From the NCBI GenBank assembly GCA_037045435.1, contig JBAOID010000005.1:1-54173 (forward strand): a DNA stretch of 54,173 nucleotides. The letters run 5' to 3'. The notes under the pieces were generated by a model, which was given only the letters and a program-made list of their open reading frames with translations, had not been told where the DNA came from and ran no database searches. The position numbers were made by a program, and so were the translations under genes. Of this stretch, positions 33,428 to 42,779 are shown one piece after another; within the stretch, counting starts at the first letter, position 1; every line of letters begins with the position of its first letter. The DNA comes from CBDUEF01 sp018063485 (GTDB lineage: Bacteria > Pseudomonadota > Alphaproteobacteria > Rhodobacterales > Rhodobacteraceae).

Positions 33428-34645
33428 TCAGTCCTTCAGGCTTTCTTCGCGCAGACCATCGGCCAGCAGGTTCAGGCCCAGAACCAAGACTCATCAGCGC
33501 CAGCGCCGGGGCAAGGGCAGGGTGCGGGGAGATCGAGTCAGCAATTTGCGCCCAGCGTTGATCGTTGAGCCCCAGTCCGGGCTTTCCGGGCTGACGCCGA
33601 GGCCAAAGAAGCCCAAGGTGCCCAGCAGGATCGTGGTGTAGCCGATGCGCAGGCAGAAATCGACGATCAGCGGCCCGCGGGCATTGGGCAGGATCTCCCA
33701 CAGCATGATGTACCACGGCCTCTCGCCACGGGTCTGGGCAGCGGCAACATAATCGCGCGCCTTCAGATCCATCACGATACCGCGCACGATGCGAAACACC
33801 GTGGGCGAGTTCACGAATACCACCGACACAAAGACATTCAGCAGGTTTGGCGCCATCGACCAGACGTGCAACGGATCGGCGTTGAAAGCGAGGCCCGAAT
33901 AGGCCCAGAGCCCGATGGCCAGGGAAATACCGATGTAAAGGTTGCGTTTCGGCGGATCAGTGAAAAAGCGCGAGTTGAACAGGATCGAGATGAAGATCAG
34001 CGGGAAGATAAACAGGATTGCCGCCAGAATATTCGGGATCGACGAGCGCCAAGGTGCCTCTGTCCAGGGAATATGCACCGCATAGCCGGTAGACTGGATT
34101 TCCGGCGTCACCAGCAGGAAGAACAGCAAGATCACCGGGAAGGCGAGCACGAGATTGGCAAAGAATGACAGCATCGTATCAAGCCGGCCGCCGAAATAAC
34201 CGGCGGGCAGGCCCAGCGTGACCCCAACCATGAAAGCAAAGGTGGTGGCTGCCGGGGCGATGGCCAGCACCGAACGTGCGCCCATGATCATCCGGCTGAA
34301 CACATCACGGGCCAGATTGTCGCCGCCGAGCAGGTAATAGGGGTAGTCATTGGCGCCAGGCGATTTCAGGGCCGAGCCGGGCAGCGCGTTCTTCAGGCCC
34401 GAAAGCTGCGCCAATGCGATCATGGGTGATGATCATATTGCGCAAAGAGCGCACAAAATACCCAAAACATCACAAGGACAAAGCCTGATCATGCCGACCG
34501 GATTGTCGAACAGTTTGCCGTAAAGCCCCAACTTGTGTTTGTAGCGGATCGACAGGACGAAAGTGACCACCAGCGCGGCCCAAACCGGCCAGAGTTGAAC
34601 AGCGATGCGGCCAAGGATCGCAGTCCAGGAAAGCGCGTCATTCAT
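33428..34645 (-). CDS. Peptide-type ABC permease DppC (four frameshifts)
   Basis: The inner-membrane permease of the adjacent importer. The N-terminus (MNDALSWTAILGRIAV and one helix) is at 34645. The central BPD permease domain has the EAA-like loop GERPWYIMLWEILPNARGP, and the end reads ALMSLVLGLNLLADGLREESLKD. The open frames break near 34492 (extra A), 34430 (missing base), 33540 (missing base) and 33486 (extra T). The net change is zero and the total is 405 residues. A long segment between the first helices (about residues 190-270) holds two extra hydrophobic stretches, a feature of some family members. It overlaps dppB by 8 nt. Confidence 0.85.
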
Positions 34646-35741
34646 GCAGCAACCTCATGCCGAGCCGGATTCGGGGGTTCAGATAGACATAGCCGATGTC
34701 TGAAATCAGTTGCGTTACCAGAACGACGAGAACGGCCACTACCGAGCAGCCCAACAACAACTCGATGTCATTGTTGGACGCGGCCTGAACAAGCGTCCAT
34801 CCGAAGCCTTTGTAATTGAATACACTTTCGGAAATCACCACACCGTTCAGCAGCCATGGAAATTGCAGCATGATCACGGTGAAAGGTGCAATCAGCGCGT
34901 TGCGCAGCGCGTGGCGCATCACCACATTCTTGAAGGCCACGCCCTTGAGGCGCGCAGTGCGGATATATTGCTGCGTCATCACTTCGGTCATCGAGGCGCG
35001 GGTCATCCGGGCGATATAACCGATGCCGTAAAGTGCTATGGTCATCACCGGCAGGGCGAAGTTCCAGAAGGTGATATGGTCCATCGCAGAGGTGGCGGTG
35101 CCCTGAAACAGGGTTTTGTCGCCTATCCAGCCCCAATTGCTGAGCACCGGCGAGAGGCCCATCATGGGCGAGGCCAGCAGGGCGATAAATACCACGCCCG
35201 AAACATATTCCGGCGTTGCGGTACTGGCGATGGCAAATGTGGAAAGCACGCGGTCAGTGCGACTGCCTTCGCGCATACCGGCCAATACTCCGATCAGCAG
35301 CGATGTGGGGACCATCACGATCATCACCCACATCATCAGATAGGCGGTATAGCCCAACCCGCGGCCGAGGATGTTGAGGACGGGTTCCTTGAACACCGTC
35401 GATTTGCCCCAGGTGCCCTGCAACAGGCCGCAATAACGGGGGGCTGCGGCAGGATCATCTGCGGGACCAAAGCAACGCCCGCGCACCGAGCCGTCAGCTT
35501 GATCCTTGACCCAGCCCGGCAGCACCCCCAGCCATTGGCCATAGCGCGACAGGATCGGCGTGGAATAGCCGTTGTTGTCGATCCATTTGGCCACATCTGC
35601 GTCACTCATGCGGGCCGAGGCCTCGCTTTTGGCCAGTTTCTCAAGATTCGGTGGCAGGTTTGTCAGATAAAACACAATGAATGTCAGAGCCAAAGCGGTC
35701 AGGAGCATGACCGCAAGGCGCCGCAAGATGAATTGAAACAT
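34638..35741 (-). CDS. Peptide-type ABC permease DppB
   Basis: A 367-residue inner-membrane permease with an N-terminal helix (FILRRLAVMLLTALALTFIVFYL), a large periplasmic loop (about 30-120) and the BPD transport domain. The EAA loop reads TARLKGVAFKNVVMRHALRNALIAP. It pairs with DppC to form the translocation path. The start at 35741 is preferred; an ATG four codons upstream (35753) is possible. Downstream it overlaps dppC by 8 nt. Confidence 0.93.
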   Translation of the reverse strand: MFQFILRRLAVMLLTALALTFIVFYLTNLPPNLEKLAKSEASARMSDADVAKWIDNNGYSTPILSRYGQWLGVLPGWVKDQADGSVRGRCFGPADDPAAAPRYCGLLQGTWGKSTVFKEPVLNILGRGLGYTAYLMMWVMIVMVPTSLLIGVLAGMREGSRTDRVLSTFAIASTATPEYVSGVVFIALLASPMMGLSPVLSNWGWIGDKTLFQGTATSAMDHITFWNFALPVMTIALYGIGYIARMTRASMTEVMTQQYIRTARLKGVAFKNVVMRHALRNALIAPFTVIMLQFPWLLNGVVISESVFNYKGFGWTLVQAASNNDIELLLGCSVVAVLVVLVTQLISDIGYVYLNPRIRLGMRLLHE

Positions 35742-35823
35742 GGCTGGTCCCATCGAAACTGATCAGGTGCGGCACGGCCCGGCTATGGGGCGCCATCACA
35801 TGCGGTCGGGGTCAGAATGGAGC

Positions 35824-35849
35824 GGGCGCGCAACTTTGCTCGCGCGCCC
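35824..35849 (-). terminator. Stem-loop between binding-protein gene and dppB
   Basis: A perfect 8-bp stem GGGCGCGC/GCGCGCCC with a 10-nt loop lies 22 nt after the binding-protein stop and 83 nt before dppB. There is no T-tract, so it is more likely an mRNA-protecting or partial-attenuation hairpin that keeps binding-protein mRNA above that of the membrane subunits. Confidence 0.5.
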
Positions 35850-35871
35850 CAGTATCAATGCGGATGCCGGA

Positions 35872-37524
35872 TCAGGCAGCCTTCCACCACTTGTAGTGGT
35901 GATGCTCAAAGGTCGGGTGCATTTCAGCGCCGTGAACCTTGAAATCGTAGTGACGATAAACGTTGCGCCAGTAGGGCTGGATCAAAACGCCCTGCTCTTG
36001 CATGATCTCTTCCAGCCGTTTGGTCACCACGCGGCGTGCATCGGCATCGTTGATCGCCAACGCCTTGGCCATGGTGTCGTCGAATTCCTTGTTCGCGAAA
36101 GCGGTCTCGTTCCAGGCTTCGCCCGTGCGATAGGCCAGCGACAGAACCTGAACACCAAGCGGGCGCATGTTCCACTCGGTTGCCGAGAACGGGAATTTCG
36201 TCCAATCGTTCCAGAAGGTCGACCCCGGAAGGATCGTGCGCTTGATCTTGATGCCTGCGTCGCGGATCTGTGCTGCAACCGCATCACAGGTTCCTGCCTG
36301 CCAGGAATCATCGATCGAAATCAGTTCGAACTCGGTATCGGCATGGCCTGCATCGGCGATAGCCTGCTTGGCGGCAGCCGGATCAACCGTCAGCGGCGGC
36401 AATTCGGCATATTCCGGGTGAATCGGGCAGACATGGTGGTTTTCGGCCACAATGCCCAGGCTGGAATAGCCAAGTTCAAGAATGACTTTATTGTCGACGG
36501 CCAGGCACAACGCTTTGCGCACGGCCAGATCCTTGTAGATGTCCGAAAGCTGATTGAAGCGCACCGCAATCGTGTTCGAGGTGATTGCTTCGGATTTCGT
36601 CCAGCCGATGCCATCAAGAACAGCGATGAAGTCGCCCGTGGTCTGATAGGTTGCGTCAATCTCGCCCGAGCCCGCGGCGGCAACAACGGCGGCGGGATCA
36701 GTGCCAAGGTCGATATATTCGATGACATCGAGATAGGGACCACCATAGACTTCGGTTCCCCACCAGACGTGATCGGTGTTTTTGGTCAGAACCTGCTTTA
36801 CGCCGACGTCATTCTGGGTCGGCTTGTAAGGTCCGGTGCCGATCGGGTTCACCGAAGGATCGCCACCATCATAGGATTGATGAACCACGCTGGCCGGGTA
36901 ATCGGCCATGTTCACGATGATCGAGATATCGGAGGTGGACAGCACCAGTTTTACAGTGTGATCGTCTACAACCGTGATCGCGCCATCGCGTACGGTTTTG
37001 GTGTCGGGATTGGCGAGTGACGACATCCGGCCTGCCATCGAGTTGCCTTCGACATTGCCGTCGCACCACCGGGTGATGTTGAAAGCGACATCGGCAGCAG
37101 TGAAGGCGTCGCCATTCGACCAGGTTACGCCCTTGCGCACGTTCAGGGTGAATTCGGTTGCGTTGTCATTGGCGGTCCAGCTTTCCAACAACATGCCGCG
37201 CAGGCTGCCATCAGCGTTATACTCCACCATATATTCCAGCCAGCCGCGTGCGAAATTGGCGAGTTCCGACCAGTCGAAAGTGCGTGGATCTTTTTGGGCC
37301 TTGGTTTCCATGTTGATACGCAGGGTGCCGCCCATGACGGGGGTATCCTGTGCCTGGGCCGGGGCCTCAAGGCCAAGCAGGCCGTAAGCGGCGGAAGCTG
37401 TCAGCCCCAAGGCCGTGGTGCGCACCAGAAATTCCCGGCGGCTGAGCTTGCCTGCGCGGACTTCTTCAGCGTGCATCGCGGCGGCAGGATGGGTCTGCGC
37501 GACGGTCTCATGAAAGTCTTTCAT
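35872..37524 (-). CDS. Peptide-type ABC substrate-binding protein (family 5, Tat-exported)
   Basis: A 550-residue family-5 (SBP_bac_5) periplasmic binding protein. A twin-arginine signal, LSRREFLVRTTALGLTASAAYG (about residues 27-48), follows an unusually long n-region, and cleavage is probably near QAQD. The mature domain has WSNGDAFTAADVAFNITRW and GTGPYKPTQN, typical of dipeptide/oligopeptide binders. It captures the substrate (peptides, or opine/glycoside-like compounds in relatives) for the DppB/DppC/ATPase importer encoded next. The 5' region carries several palindromes. Confidence 0.94.
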   Translation of the reverse strand: MKDFHETVAQTHPAAAMHAEEVRAGKLSRREFLVRTTALGLTASAAYGLLGLEAPAQAQDTPVMGGTLRINMETKAQKDPRTFDWSELANFARGWLEYMVEYNADGSLRGMLLESWTANDNATEFTLNVRKGVTWSNGDAFTAADVAFNITRWCDGNVEGNSMAGRMSSLANPDTKTVRDGAITVVDDHTVKLVLSTSDISIIVNMADYPASVVHQSYDGGDPSVNPIGTGPYKPTQNDVGVKQVLTKNTDHVWWGTEVYGGPYLDVIEYIDLGTDPAAVVAAAGSGEIDATYQTTGDFIAVLDGIGWTKSEAITSNTIAVRFNQLSDIYKDLAVRKALCLAVDNKVILELGYSSLGIVAENHHVCPIHPEYAELPPLTVDPAAAKQAIADAGHADTEFELISIDDSWQAGTCDAVAAQIRDAGIKIKRTILPGSTFWNDWTKFPFSATEWNMRPLGVQVLSLAYRTGEAWNETAFANKEFDDTMAKALAINDADARRVVTKRLEEIMQEQGVLIQPYWRNVYRHYDFKVHGAEMHPTFEHHHYKWWKAA

Positions 37525-37849
37525 TGTATTCTCCCTGTCAGGCGACGGTTTTTCATTTTCATGGGCGATGTTGTCTGCGGCCCGGCACAGCGAAACCCTG
37601 GCCTAGGCCAGTTGAGACGGATCAATGATGGGCGACAGAATTCCTCACCTGTCTATTCGGCACGTTTTCGCCATCCACGTCAATGTTGGGAATCGGCAAA
37701 TGATGTTGCTTTTGCGACATGGGTGAAGATGGAAACGCGGTTCGGTGGTGTTTGACTTTCGCCAGTCGTTCGTTTGAACGCTTCGGGAAGTTCCCGTGAA
37801 ATCAAACTGCTGATCCGTGTCGCTGGGCAAATCGGTATGCAGAAGTATG
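37525..37849. promoter_or_regulatory. Regulatory region with three palindromes upstream of the binding-protein gene
   Basis: These 325 nt between the AraC regulator stop and the binding-protein start contain no gene but have three perfect palindromes: CTGGCCTAGGCCAG (37598-37611), CGTTC-GTTT-GAACG (37767-37780) and CGGGAAGTTCCCG (37784-37796). The last two are adjacent. They are candidate operators for the AraC-type regulator or another repressor controlling the importer. Confidence 0.5.
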
Positions 37850-38650
37850 CTATAGCCCCGTGCGGCGGAAAGCGGAGGGGGATTGACCGGTCTGAAGCTG
37901 AAAAGCGCGGGCAAAATAGGCCGGTGAGGTGAAGCCCAGGCTCTGGCCGATGGTGGCAATCTTCATGTCGGTTTCTGATAACAGGCGCCGCGCTTCGAAG
38001 ATCCTGCGGTCCTGCAACAGGGCAATCGACGAGCGCCCACAGGCTTGCCGGCAACAGCGTGTCAGATGGGTTGAGGTCACCCCCAGAGCCGAGGCCATTT
38101 CCCCGACGCCGGCCCCGGTTTTGAAATACCGCTCCATCAGTTTGGTATAGCGCTCAACCAAACGGCGCGCGGCATCTGGGCGCGGGGCCTCAGACGCGGC
38201 GCGGATGGTTTGACGTTCCAGCCAAACGCCCAGTAGCCCCAGATAATGCCAAGTTGCGCGGTCATGTGCTGGGGTGTCGCTGTCCATTTCCCGCTGAATC
38301 ATATCCAGCGTGACATTCAGCTCTTGTTGGACATGAACCTCGCGAATGCGCAGATGTTGCGGATCTTTAGGCAAAGTCACGCTGCTGTCACGACCAAAGA
38401 ACAGCGCATAACCAAAGACTTGCGGGCCAACCTCAAAGCCGTGCATTACCCCGGCAGGGATGAAGATGGCGTTGTTTGCAGTATAACCGCGCGTGACTCC
38501 GGCAATGGTGATCCGGCCCTGGCCTTTGGTGAACCACAACAGGCATCCCTCAGAAAGGGTGCGCATGGCCTCAACCCGCCACCGCCCGCCAGCAGCAAGA
38601 CGCGGAATCGCCATAAGGCGCATCTGGGATGGATCTTGAAGGGATGTCAT
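37850..38650 (-). CDS. AraC-family transcriptional regulator
   Basis: A 266-residue regulator with an N-terminal cupin-like effector domain (about 20-110) and a C-terminal AraC DNA-binding domain (about 165-262). The DNA-binding domain ends in FxSPAYFARAFQLQTGQSPSAFRR. It lies on the same strand directly upstream of the peptide-type importer genes and probably controls them in response to their substrate. The 123 nt to miaA upstream hold no gene. Confidence 0.92.
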   Translation of the reverse strand: MTSLQDPSQMRLMAIPRLAAGGRWRVEAMRTLSEGCLLWFTKGQGRITIAGVTRGYTANNAIFIPAGVMHGFEVGPQVFGYALFFGRDSSVTLPKDPQHLRIREVHVQQELNVTLDMIQREMDSDTPAHDRATWHYLGLLGVWLERQTIRAASEAPRPDAARRLVERYTKLMERYFKTGAGVGEMASALGVTSTHLTRCCRQACGRSSIALLQDRRIFEARRLLSETDMKIATIGQSLGFTSPAYFARAFQLQTGQSPSAFRRTGL

Positions 38651-38773
38651 GGGCCTGCCTGTTCGATTTCGACAATTAATCAGCCCTTATTGCACAACCC
38701 AAGCGAAAAGATGTGCCATCTGTCTGGTTGTGGCGGCTTTCTTCAGATATCTGTGGACAAGTCTGTGGAAGAC

Positions 38774-39640
38774 TCATCTCGGGATGATTTCGCGCCATTC
38801 CGACATGCGCGTGCGAAACCAGGTACGCTGTTTTTTGGCATATTGCCGTGAGGCAAGGATAGCGGCTTGCACGGCATCCTCCATACGGCTTTCACCTTTC
38901 AGGCAGCCCAGCAGTTCCACCGCCCCGATCGCGCGGGACGATGGCCGATTCGGGAGCCAGAACGGCAATTCGCTTTCCACTTCGGCCAGCGCGCCGTCGC
39001 GCATCATTTGCTGGAACCGTCGCTTGATGCGGCCATCCAGCCAGCCAACTTCCGGGCGCAGGACCACCGGCTCGCAAGCCGATAGCGGCAAAAGGGCCGG
39101 CGGGGTGTCTGTCTGCCATGAGGCAAGGCCGCGCCCGGTTTGGTGCAGCACTTCCCAAGCGCGCTGCACGCGCGCAGGGTTGTTACGGTCGATCCGGGTT
39201 GCTGTTTGCCCATCCAGTTCGCTTAGCAAGGCGTGGCTTCCCTCTGCCGCCATCCGCGCATCCGCGAGCGCCCGCGTCTCGGGCGAAATCGGTGGAATCT
39301 CGGCCAAGCCTTCGGTCAACGCGCGAAAATACAGCCCGGTGCCACCCACGATCACCACCGGGCGGTCCAGCACCGCGCCCACTTCGCGCAGCCAATGGCC
39401 GACGGAGTAGTCCTGATCTCGTGCGATATGACCGTAAAGCAGATGGGGCAACCCTGCCTCGTCTGAGATCGAAGGGCGCGCCGTCAAGATCCGCCAGTTG
39501 GCGTAAACCTGCAACGCATCGGCATTGACCACCGTGCGGCCGTCTCGCGCGGCCAGTTCCATCGCCAGCCCCGATTTGCCGCTGGCGGTTGGCCCGGCGA
39601 TCAGGATGGGGGCCTCACGCGACAGGGCAGCAAGCTGCAT
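38774..39640 (-). CDS. miaA: tRNA dimethylallyltransferase
   Basis: MiaA adds a dimethylallyl group to A37 of tRNAs reading UNN codons. The 288-residue protein starts with Walker A GPTASGKS (residues 16-23), followed by VNADALQVYANWRILTARPS, DQDYSVGHWL, GGTGLYFRALTEGL and a C-terminal QYAKKQRTWFR segment. It is divergent from pyrH; the 138 nt between them should carry both promoters. Confidence 0.96.
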   Translation of the reverse strand: MQLAALSREAPILIAGPTASGKSGLAMELAARDGRTVVNADALQVYANWRILTARPSISDEAGLPHLLYGHIARDQDYSVGHWLREVGAVLDRPVVIVGGTGLYFRALTEGLAEIPPISPETRALADARMAAEGSHALLSELDGQTATRIDRNNPARVQRAWEVLHQTGRGLASWQTDTPPALLPLSACEPVVLRPEVGWLDGRIKRRFQQMMRDGALAEVESELPFWLPNRPSSRAIGAVELLGCLKGESRMEDAVQAAILASRQYAKKQRTWFRTRMSEWREIIPR

Positions 39641-39778
39641 CTGTTTTCCTTTCCTGCGGCCCTGTGCGCGACTTTCCCGCGACCTGCCGCTTCCCCGTTG
39701 AACATTCCACCAATTTCATACATTTTGCGGCGCAGACAAATCAAACCACAATTATTTCAATCAAGACGGGAAAATCCG

Positions 39779-40513
39779 ATGTCAAAGCCAAGCCAAGAGT
39801 CCGGCGTCACCTACCAACGCGTGATGTTGAAAATCTCGGGCGAGGCGTTGATGGGGGATCAGGGCTTTGGTTTGCACCCGCCGACGGTGGCCCGGATCGC
39901 CCAAGAGGTGAAATCGGTGCAGGAAATGGGCGTCGAGATTTGCATGGTGATCGGCGGCGGCAATATCTTTCGCGGCTTGCAAGGCTCGGCCCAGGGGATG
40001 GAGCGCACCACTGCCGATTACATGGGGATGCTGGCCACAGTGATGAACGCTTTGGCGATGCAGGCGGCGCTGGAAGATATCGGGGTGTTCACCCGGGTGA
40101 TCTCGGCCATTCCGATGGATCAGGTCTGCGAGCCTTATATTCGTCGTCGCGCCGTGCGCCATCTTGAGAAAAAGCGCGTCTGCATTTTTGCGGCAGGCAC
40201 CGGCAACCCCTATTTCACCACCGACACCGCAGCCACCCTGCGCGCCAATGAAATGGCCTGTGAGGCGATTTTCAAGGGCACCAAAGTGGACGGGGTTTAT
40301 GACAAAGACCCCAAGAAACACCCCGATGCCAAGCGTTACGACAATGTTACCTATGACGAGGTGTTGCAAAAGCATCTTGGCGTCATGGATGCCAGTGCGA
40401 TTGCGCTGGCGCGTGACAATGATCTGCCAATCATCGTGTTTTCGCTGGATGAGCCGGGCGGTTTCCGTGGCATTCTGCGTGGCGAAGGCACCTATACCCG
40501 CGTACACGGCTAG
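39779..40513 (+). CDS. pyrH: UMP kinase
   Basis: PyrH phosphorylates UMP to UDP. The 244-residue amino-acid-kinase-fold protein has LKISGEALMG, GGGNIFRG, MGMLATVMNA, FAAGTGNPYFTTDTAA and KVDGVYDKDP, all family motifs. The ATG at 39779 (MSKPSQESG) follows GGGAAAATCC. It is the first gene of a long plus-strand series reaching lpxB; frr follows after 97 nt. Confidence 0.97.
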   Translation: MSKPSQESGVTYQRVMLKISGEALMGDQGFGLHPPTVARIAQEVKSVQEMGVEICMVIGGGNIFRGLQGSAQGMERTTADYMGMLATVMNALAMQAALEDIGVFTRVISAIPMDQVCEPYIRRRAVRHLEKKRVCIFAAGTGNPYFTTDTAATLRANEMACEAIFKGTKVDGVYDKDPKKHPDAKRYDNVTYDEVLQKHLGVMDASAIALARDNDLPIIVFSLDEPGGFRGILRGEGTYTRVHG

Positions 40514-40610
40514 GCCTTTTGCCGCCTTGGCTCTATACCCACCCCGCCGCTTGCTGTTATAGACCGATAAAGCCCGCCAAGGAATTTCGGGCCGCAAAGA
40601 TGAGGACACC

Positions 40611-41177
40611 ATGTCACAAGCCGATCTGGACATTGATCTTGATGCTATCCAGCGCCGTATGGACGGGGCGATGAATGCGCTGAAAACCGAATTTGCCAGT
40701 CTGCGCACCGGGCGCGCCTCGGCCTCGATCCTCGAGCCAATCATGGTCGATGCCTATGGCACCATGACCCCGATCAACCAGCTTGGCACCGTCAACGTGC
40801 CCGAGCCGCGCATGGTGGTGATCAACGTCTGGGACAAGGGCATGATTTCCAAGGTGGAAAAGGCGATCCGTGAAAGCGGGATAGGGATCAATCCGGTGAC
40901 TGACGGCCCCTTGATCCGCCTGCCGATCCCCGAATTGAACGAAGAGCGCCGCAAGCAGCTTTCAAAGGTCGCTGGCGGCTATGCCGAAAATGCCAAGGTT
41001 GCGATACGCAACGTGCGTCGCGATGGAATGGATCAGATCAAGAAGGCCAAAGCCGCCGGAATGGGCGAGGACGATCAAAAGATGTGGTCGGACGAGGTGC
41101 AGGAACTGACCGACAAGCAGATCATCGCTGTCGATAAGGCTCTGGAAGCAAAACAAGCCGAAATCATGCAGGTTTAA
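40611..41177 (+). CDS. frr: Ribosome recycling factor
   Basis: A 188-residue RRF that splits post-termination ribosomes with EF-G. It has the conserved LRTGRASASILEPIMVDAYG-type segment near the N-terminus, IRxSGIGINPVTDGxLIRLPIPxLNEERRK in the middle and helix-rich ends. The length is normal. It lies between pyrH and uppS, the standard order in Alphaproteobacteria. Confidence 0.97.
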   Translation: MSQADLDIDLDAIQRRMDGAMNALKTEFASLRTGRASASILEPIMVDAYGTMTPINQLGTVNVPEPRMVVINVWDKGMISKVEKAIRESGIGINPVTDGPLIRLPIPELNEERRKQLSKVAGGYAENAKVAIRNVRRDGMDQIKKAKAAGMGEDDQKMWSDEVQELTDKQIIAVDKALEAKQAEIMQV

Positions 41178-41249
41178 GGGAGCCTTGCAGATATCGGCGG
41201 GCAATTGCGCGCTGTTTCGGATGATAGAACCGGTTCCGCAGGAATGAGA

Positions 41250-41990
41250 ATGGCCAAGGTCAAGACAGTTGAACCGGCAAATCTGCGTCAGGCAGAACAT
41301 GTGGCAATCATCATGGATGGCAACGGGCGTTGGGCCACCAACCGGGGCTGGCCGCGCTTGGTCGGGCATCGCAAAGGCGCCGAGCGGGTCAAGGAAATCG
41401 TGCGCTGTGCGCCCGATCTGGGTATCCGCTGGCTAACGATTTACGCGTTTTCCACCGAGAACTGGAAACGCTCCACCGAGGAAGTGCTTGGCTTGATGGG
41501 AATTTTTGCCCGCTACATCGAGCGTGAGGCGGATCGGTTGGCCGCAGAATCGGTTCGGATGCGCTTTATCGGGGATCGTTTGCGGCTCGACCCTAAATTG
41601 CAAAAGCTGATGGCCGGGATCGAAGCCAAAACGGCTCCCTATTCGCGGCTTAATCTGACGGTGGCAATCAATTACGGTGGCCGTGACGAATTGCTGCGTG
41701 CGACCCGCAAGCTGGCGGCTGAAGTGGCGGCAGGGCGGCTTGCCGCCGATGCCATTTCAGAGGATATGATTTCGGCCCATCTTGATACCGCCGGATTGCC
41801 AGATCCTGATCTGGTGATCCGCACCTCGGGCGAGATGCGAACCTCGAATTTCCTGCCCTGGCAGGCGGCCTATGCCGAATATGAATTTACCCAAACCCTT
41901 TGGCCTGATTTTTCACCGGCAGAACTGGCGCAGATTGTCACGCGTTTCGGCAATCGCGAGCGTCGTTTTGGCGGAGCGGCCAGCGCATGA
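41250..41990 (+). CDS. uppS: Undecaprenyl diphosphate synthase (isoprenyl transferase)
   Basis: UppS makes the C55 lipid carrier for cell-wall precursors by adding isopentenyl units to farnesyl diphosphate. The 246-residue cis-prenyltransferase has IIMDGNGRWA (catalytic Asp near residue 23), GHRKGAER, YAFSTENWKRS and the C-terminal RTSGEMRTSNFLPWQAAYAEYEF segment. The ATG at 41250 has CAGGAATGAGA upstream; an ATG two codons earlier is an alternative. It overlaps cdsA by 4 nt. Confidence 0.95.
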   Translation: MAKVKTVEPANLRQAEHVAIIMDGNGRWATNRGWPRLVGHRKGAERVKEIVRCAPDLGIRWLTIYAFSTENWKRSTEEVLGLMGIFARYIEREADRLAAESVRMRFIGDRLRLDPKLQKLMAGIEAKTAPYSRLNLTVAINYGGRDELLRATRKLAAEVAAGRLAADAISEDMISAHLDTAGLPDPDLVIRTSGEMRTSNFLPWQAAYAEYEFTQTLWPDFSPAELAQIVTRFGNRERRFGGAASA

Positions 41991-42778
41991 GCGGGGCAAG
42001 TGAGCGCTGGGTCGATCTGAAACCTCGATTGATTTCAGCAGCCGCAATGTTGACCGTTGGCGCCGTGGAAATCTGGCTGGGGGGGATTTCCTTTCTGGTT
42101 CTGGTCACCTTGGTGACAGCACTGATGATCTGGGAGCTTTCCTCGATCACCGCCTCCGGCAAGCCGCTGCTGGCCCTGGCGATGGCGGCGATGGCGGCAT
42201 TGAGCCTGATCCTGGATGAGGGCTACCCGTCGATGTCGGCATGGCTGCTGTTCCCCTGGGTGGTGGTGGCGGTGGCACTGACGCCGCGAAAGGAGCCCCT
42301 TGCGGCGGCAGTGATCGCTACGGCCATCATGGTATCGGGCCACGGGTTGTTCGTGTTGCGCGATGAGGCGGGAACGGCGGCAATCCTGTGGTTGTTGGGG
42401 GTCGTGATTGCCTCGGATGTGATGGGCTATTTCGCCGGGCGCATTCTTGGCGGTCCGAAATTCTGGCCTGCCGTCAGCCCCAAGAAAACCTGGTCCGGCA
42501 CGGTGGCGGGGTGGTTTGGCGCGGCTTTGGTCGGTCTGGCCTTTGTGCTGGCGGGGCAGGGCGACTGGTTGCTGATCCTGATCTCGCCGCTGATCGCTTT
42601 TGCAGGCCAAATGGGCGATATCGGCGAAAGCTGGATCAAACGGCGCACCGGGGTCAAGGATTCTTCGGCGTTGATACCGGGGCATGGCGGGTTGATGGAC
42701 CGCTTTGATGCGCTGACCCTGGCGATGGTGGCGGTGATGTTGCTGAACCATATCGCACCCTTGCCGGTAGGGAATTGA
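41987..42778 (+). CDS. cdsA: Phosphatidate cytidylyltransferase
   Basis: CdsA makes CDP-diacylglycerol, the precursor of membrane phospholipids. The 263-residue polytopic protein has the family signature in its last quarter (SPKKTWSG, GDIGESWIKRRTGVKDSSALIPGHGGLMDRFDAL). The start codon overlaps the uppS stop (ATGA). Confidence 0.96.
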   Translation: MSGASERWVDLKPRLISAAAMLTVGAVEIWLGGISFLVLVTLVTALMIWELSSITASGKPLLALAMAAMAALSLILDEGYPSMSAWLLFPWVVVAVALTPRKEPLAAAVIATAIMVSGHGLFVLRDEAGTAAILWLLGVVIASDVMGYFAGRILGGPKFWPAVSPKKTWSGTVAGWFGAALVGLAFVLAGQGDWLLILISPLIAFAGQMGDIGESWIKRRTGVKDSSALIPGHGGLMDRFDALTLAMVAVMLLNHIAPLPVGN

Positions 42779-42779
42779 G

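Noticed and set aside
35740..37020. A 426-codon plus-strand open frame
   Set aside because: It is antisense to the Tat-exported binding protein, whose signal and domain motifs are clear.
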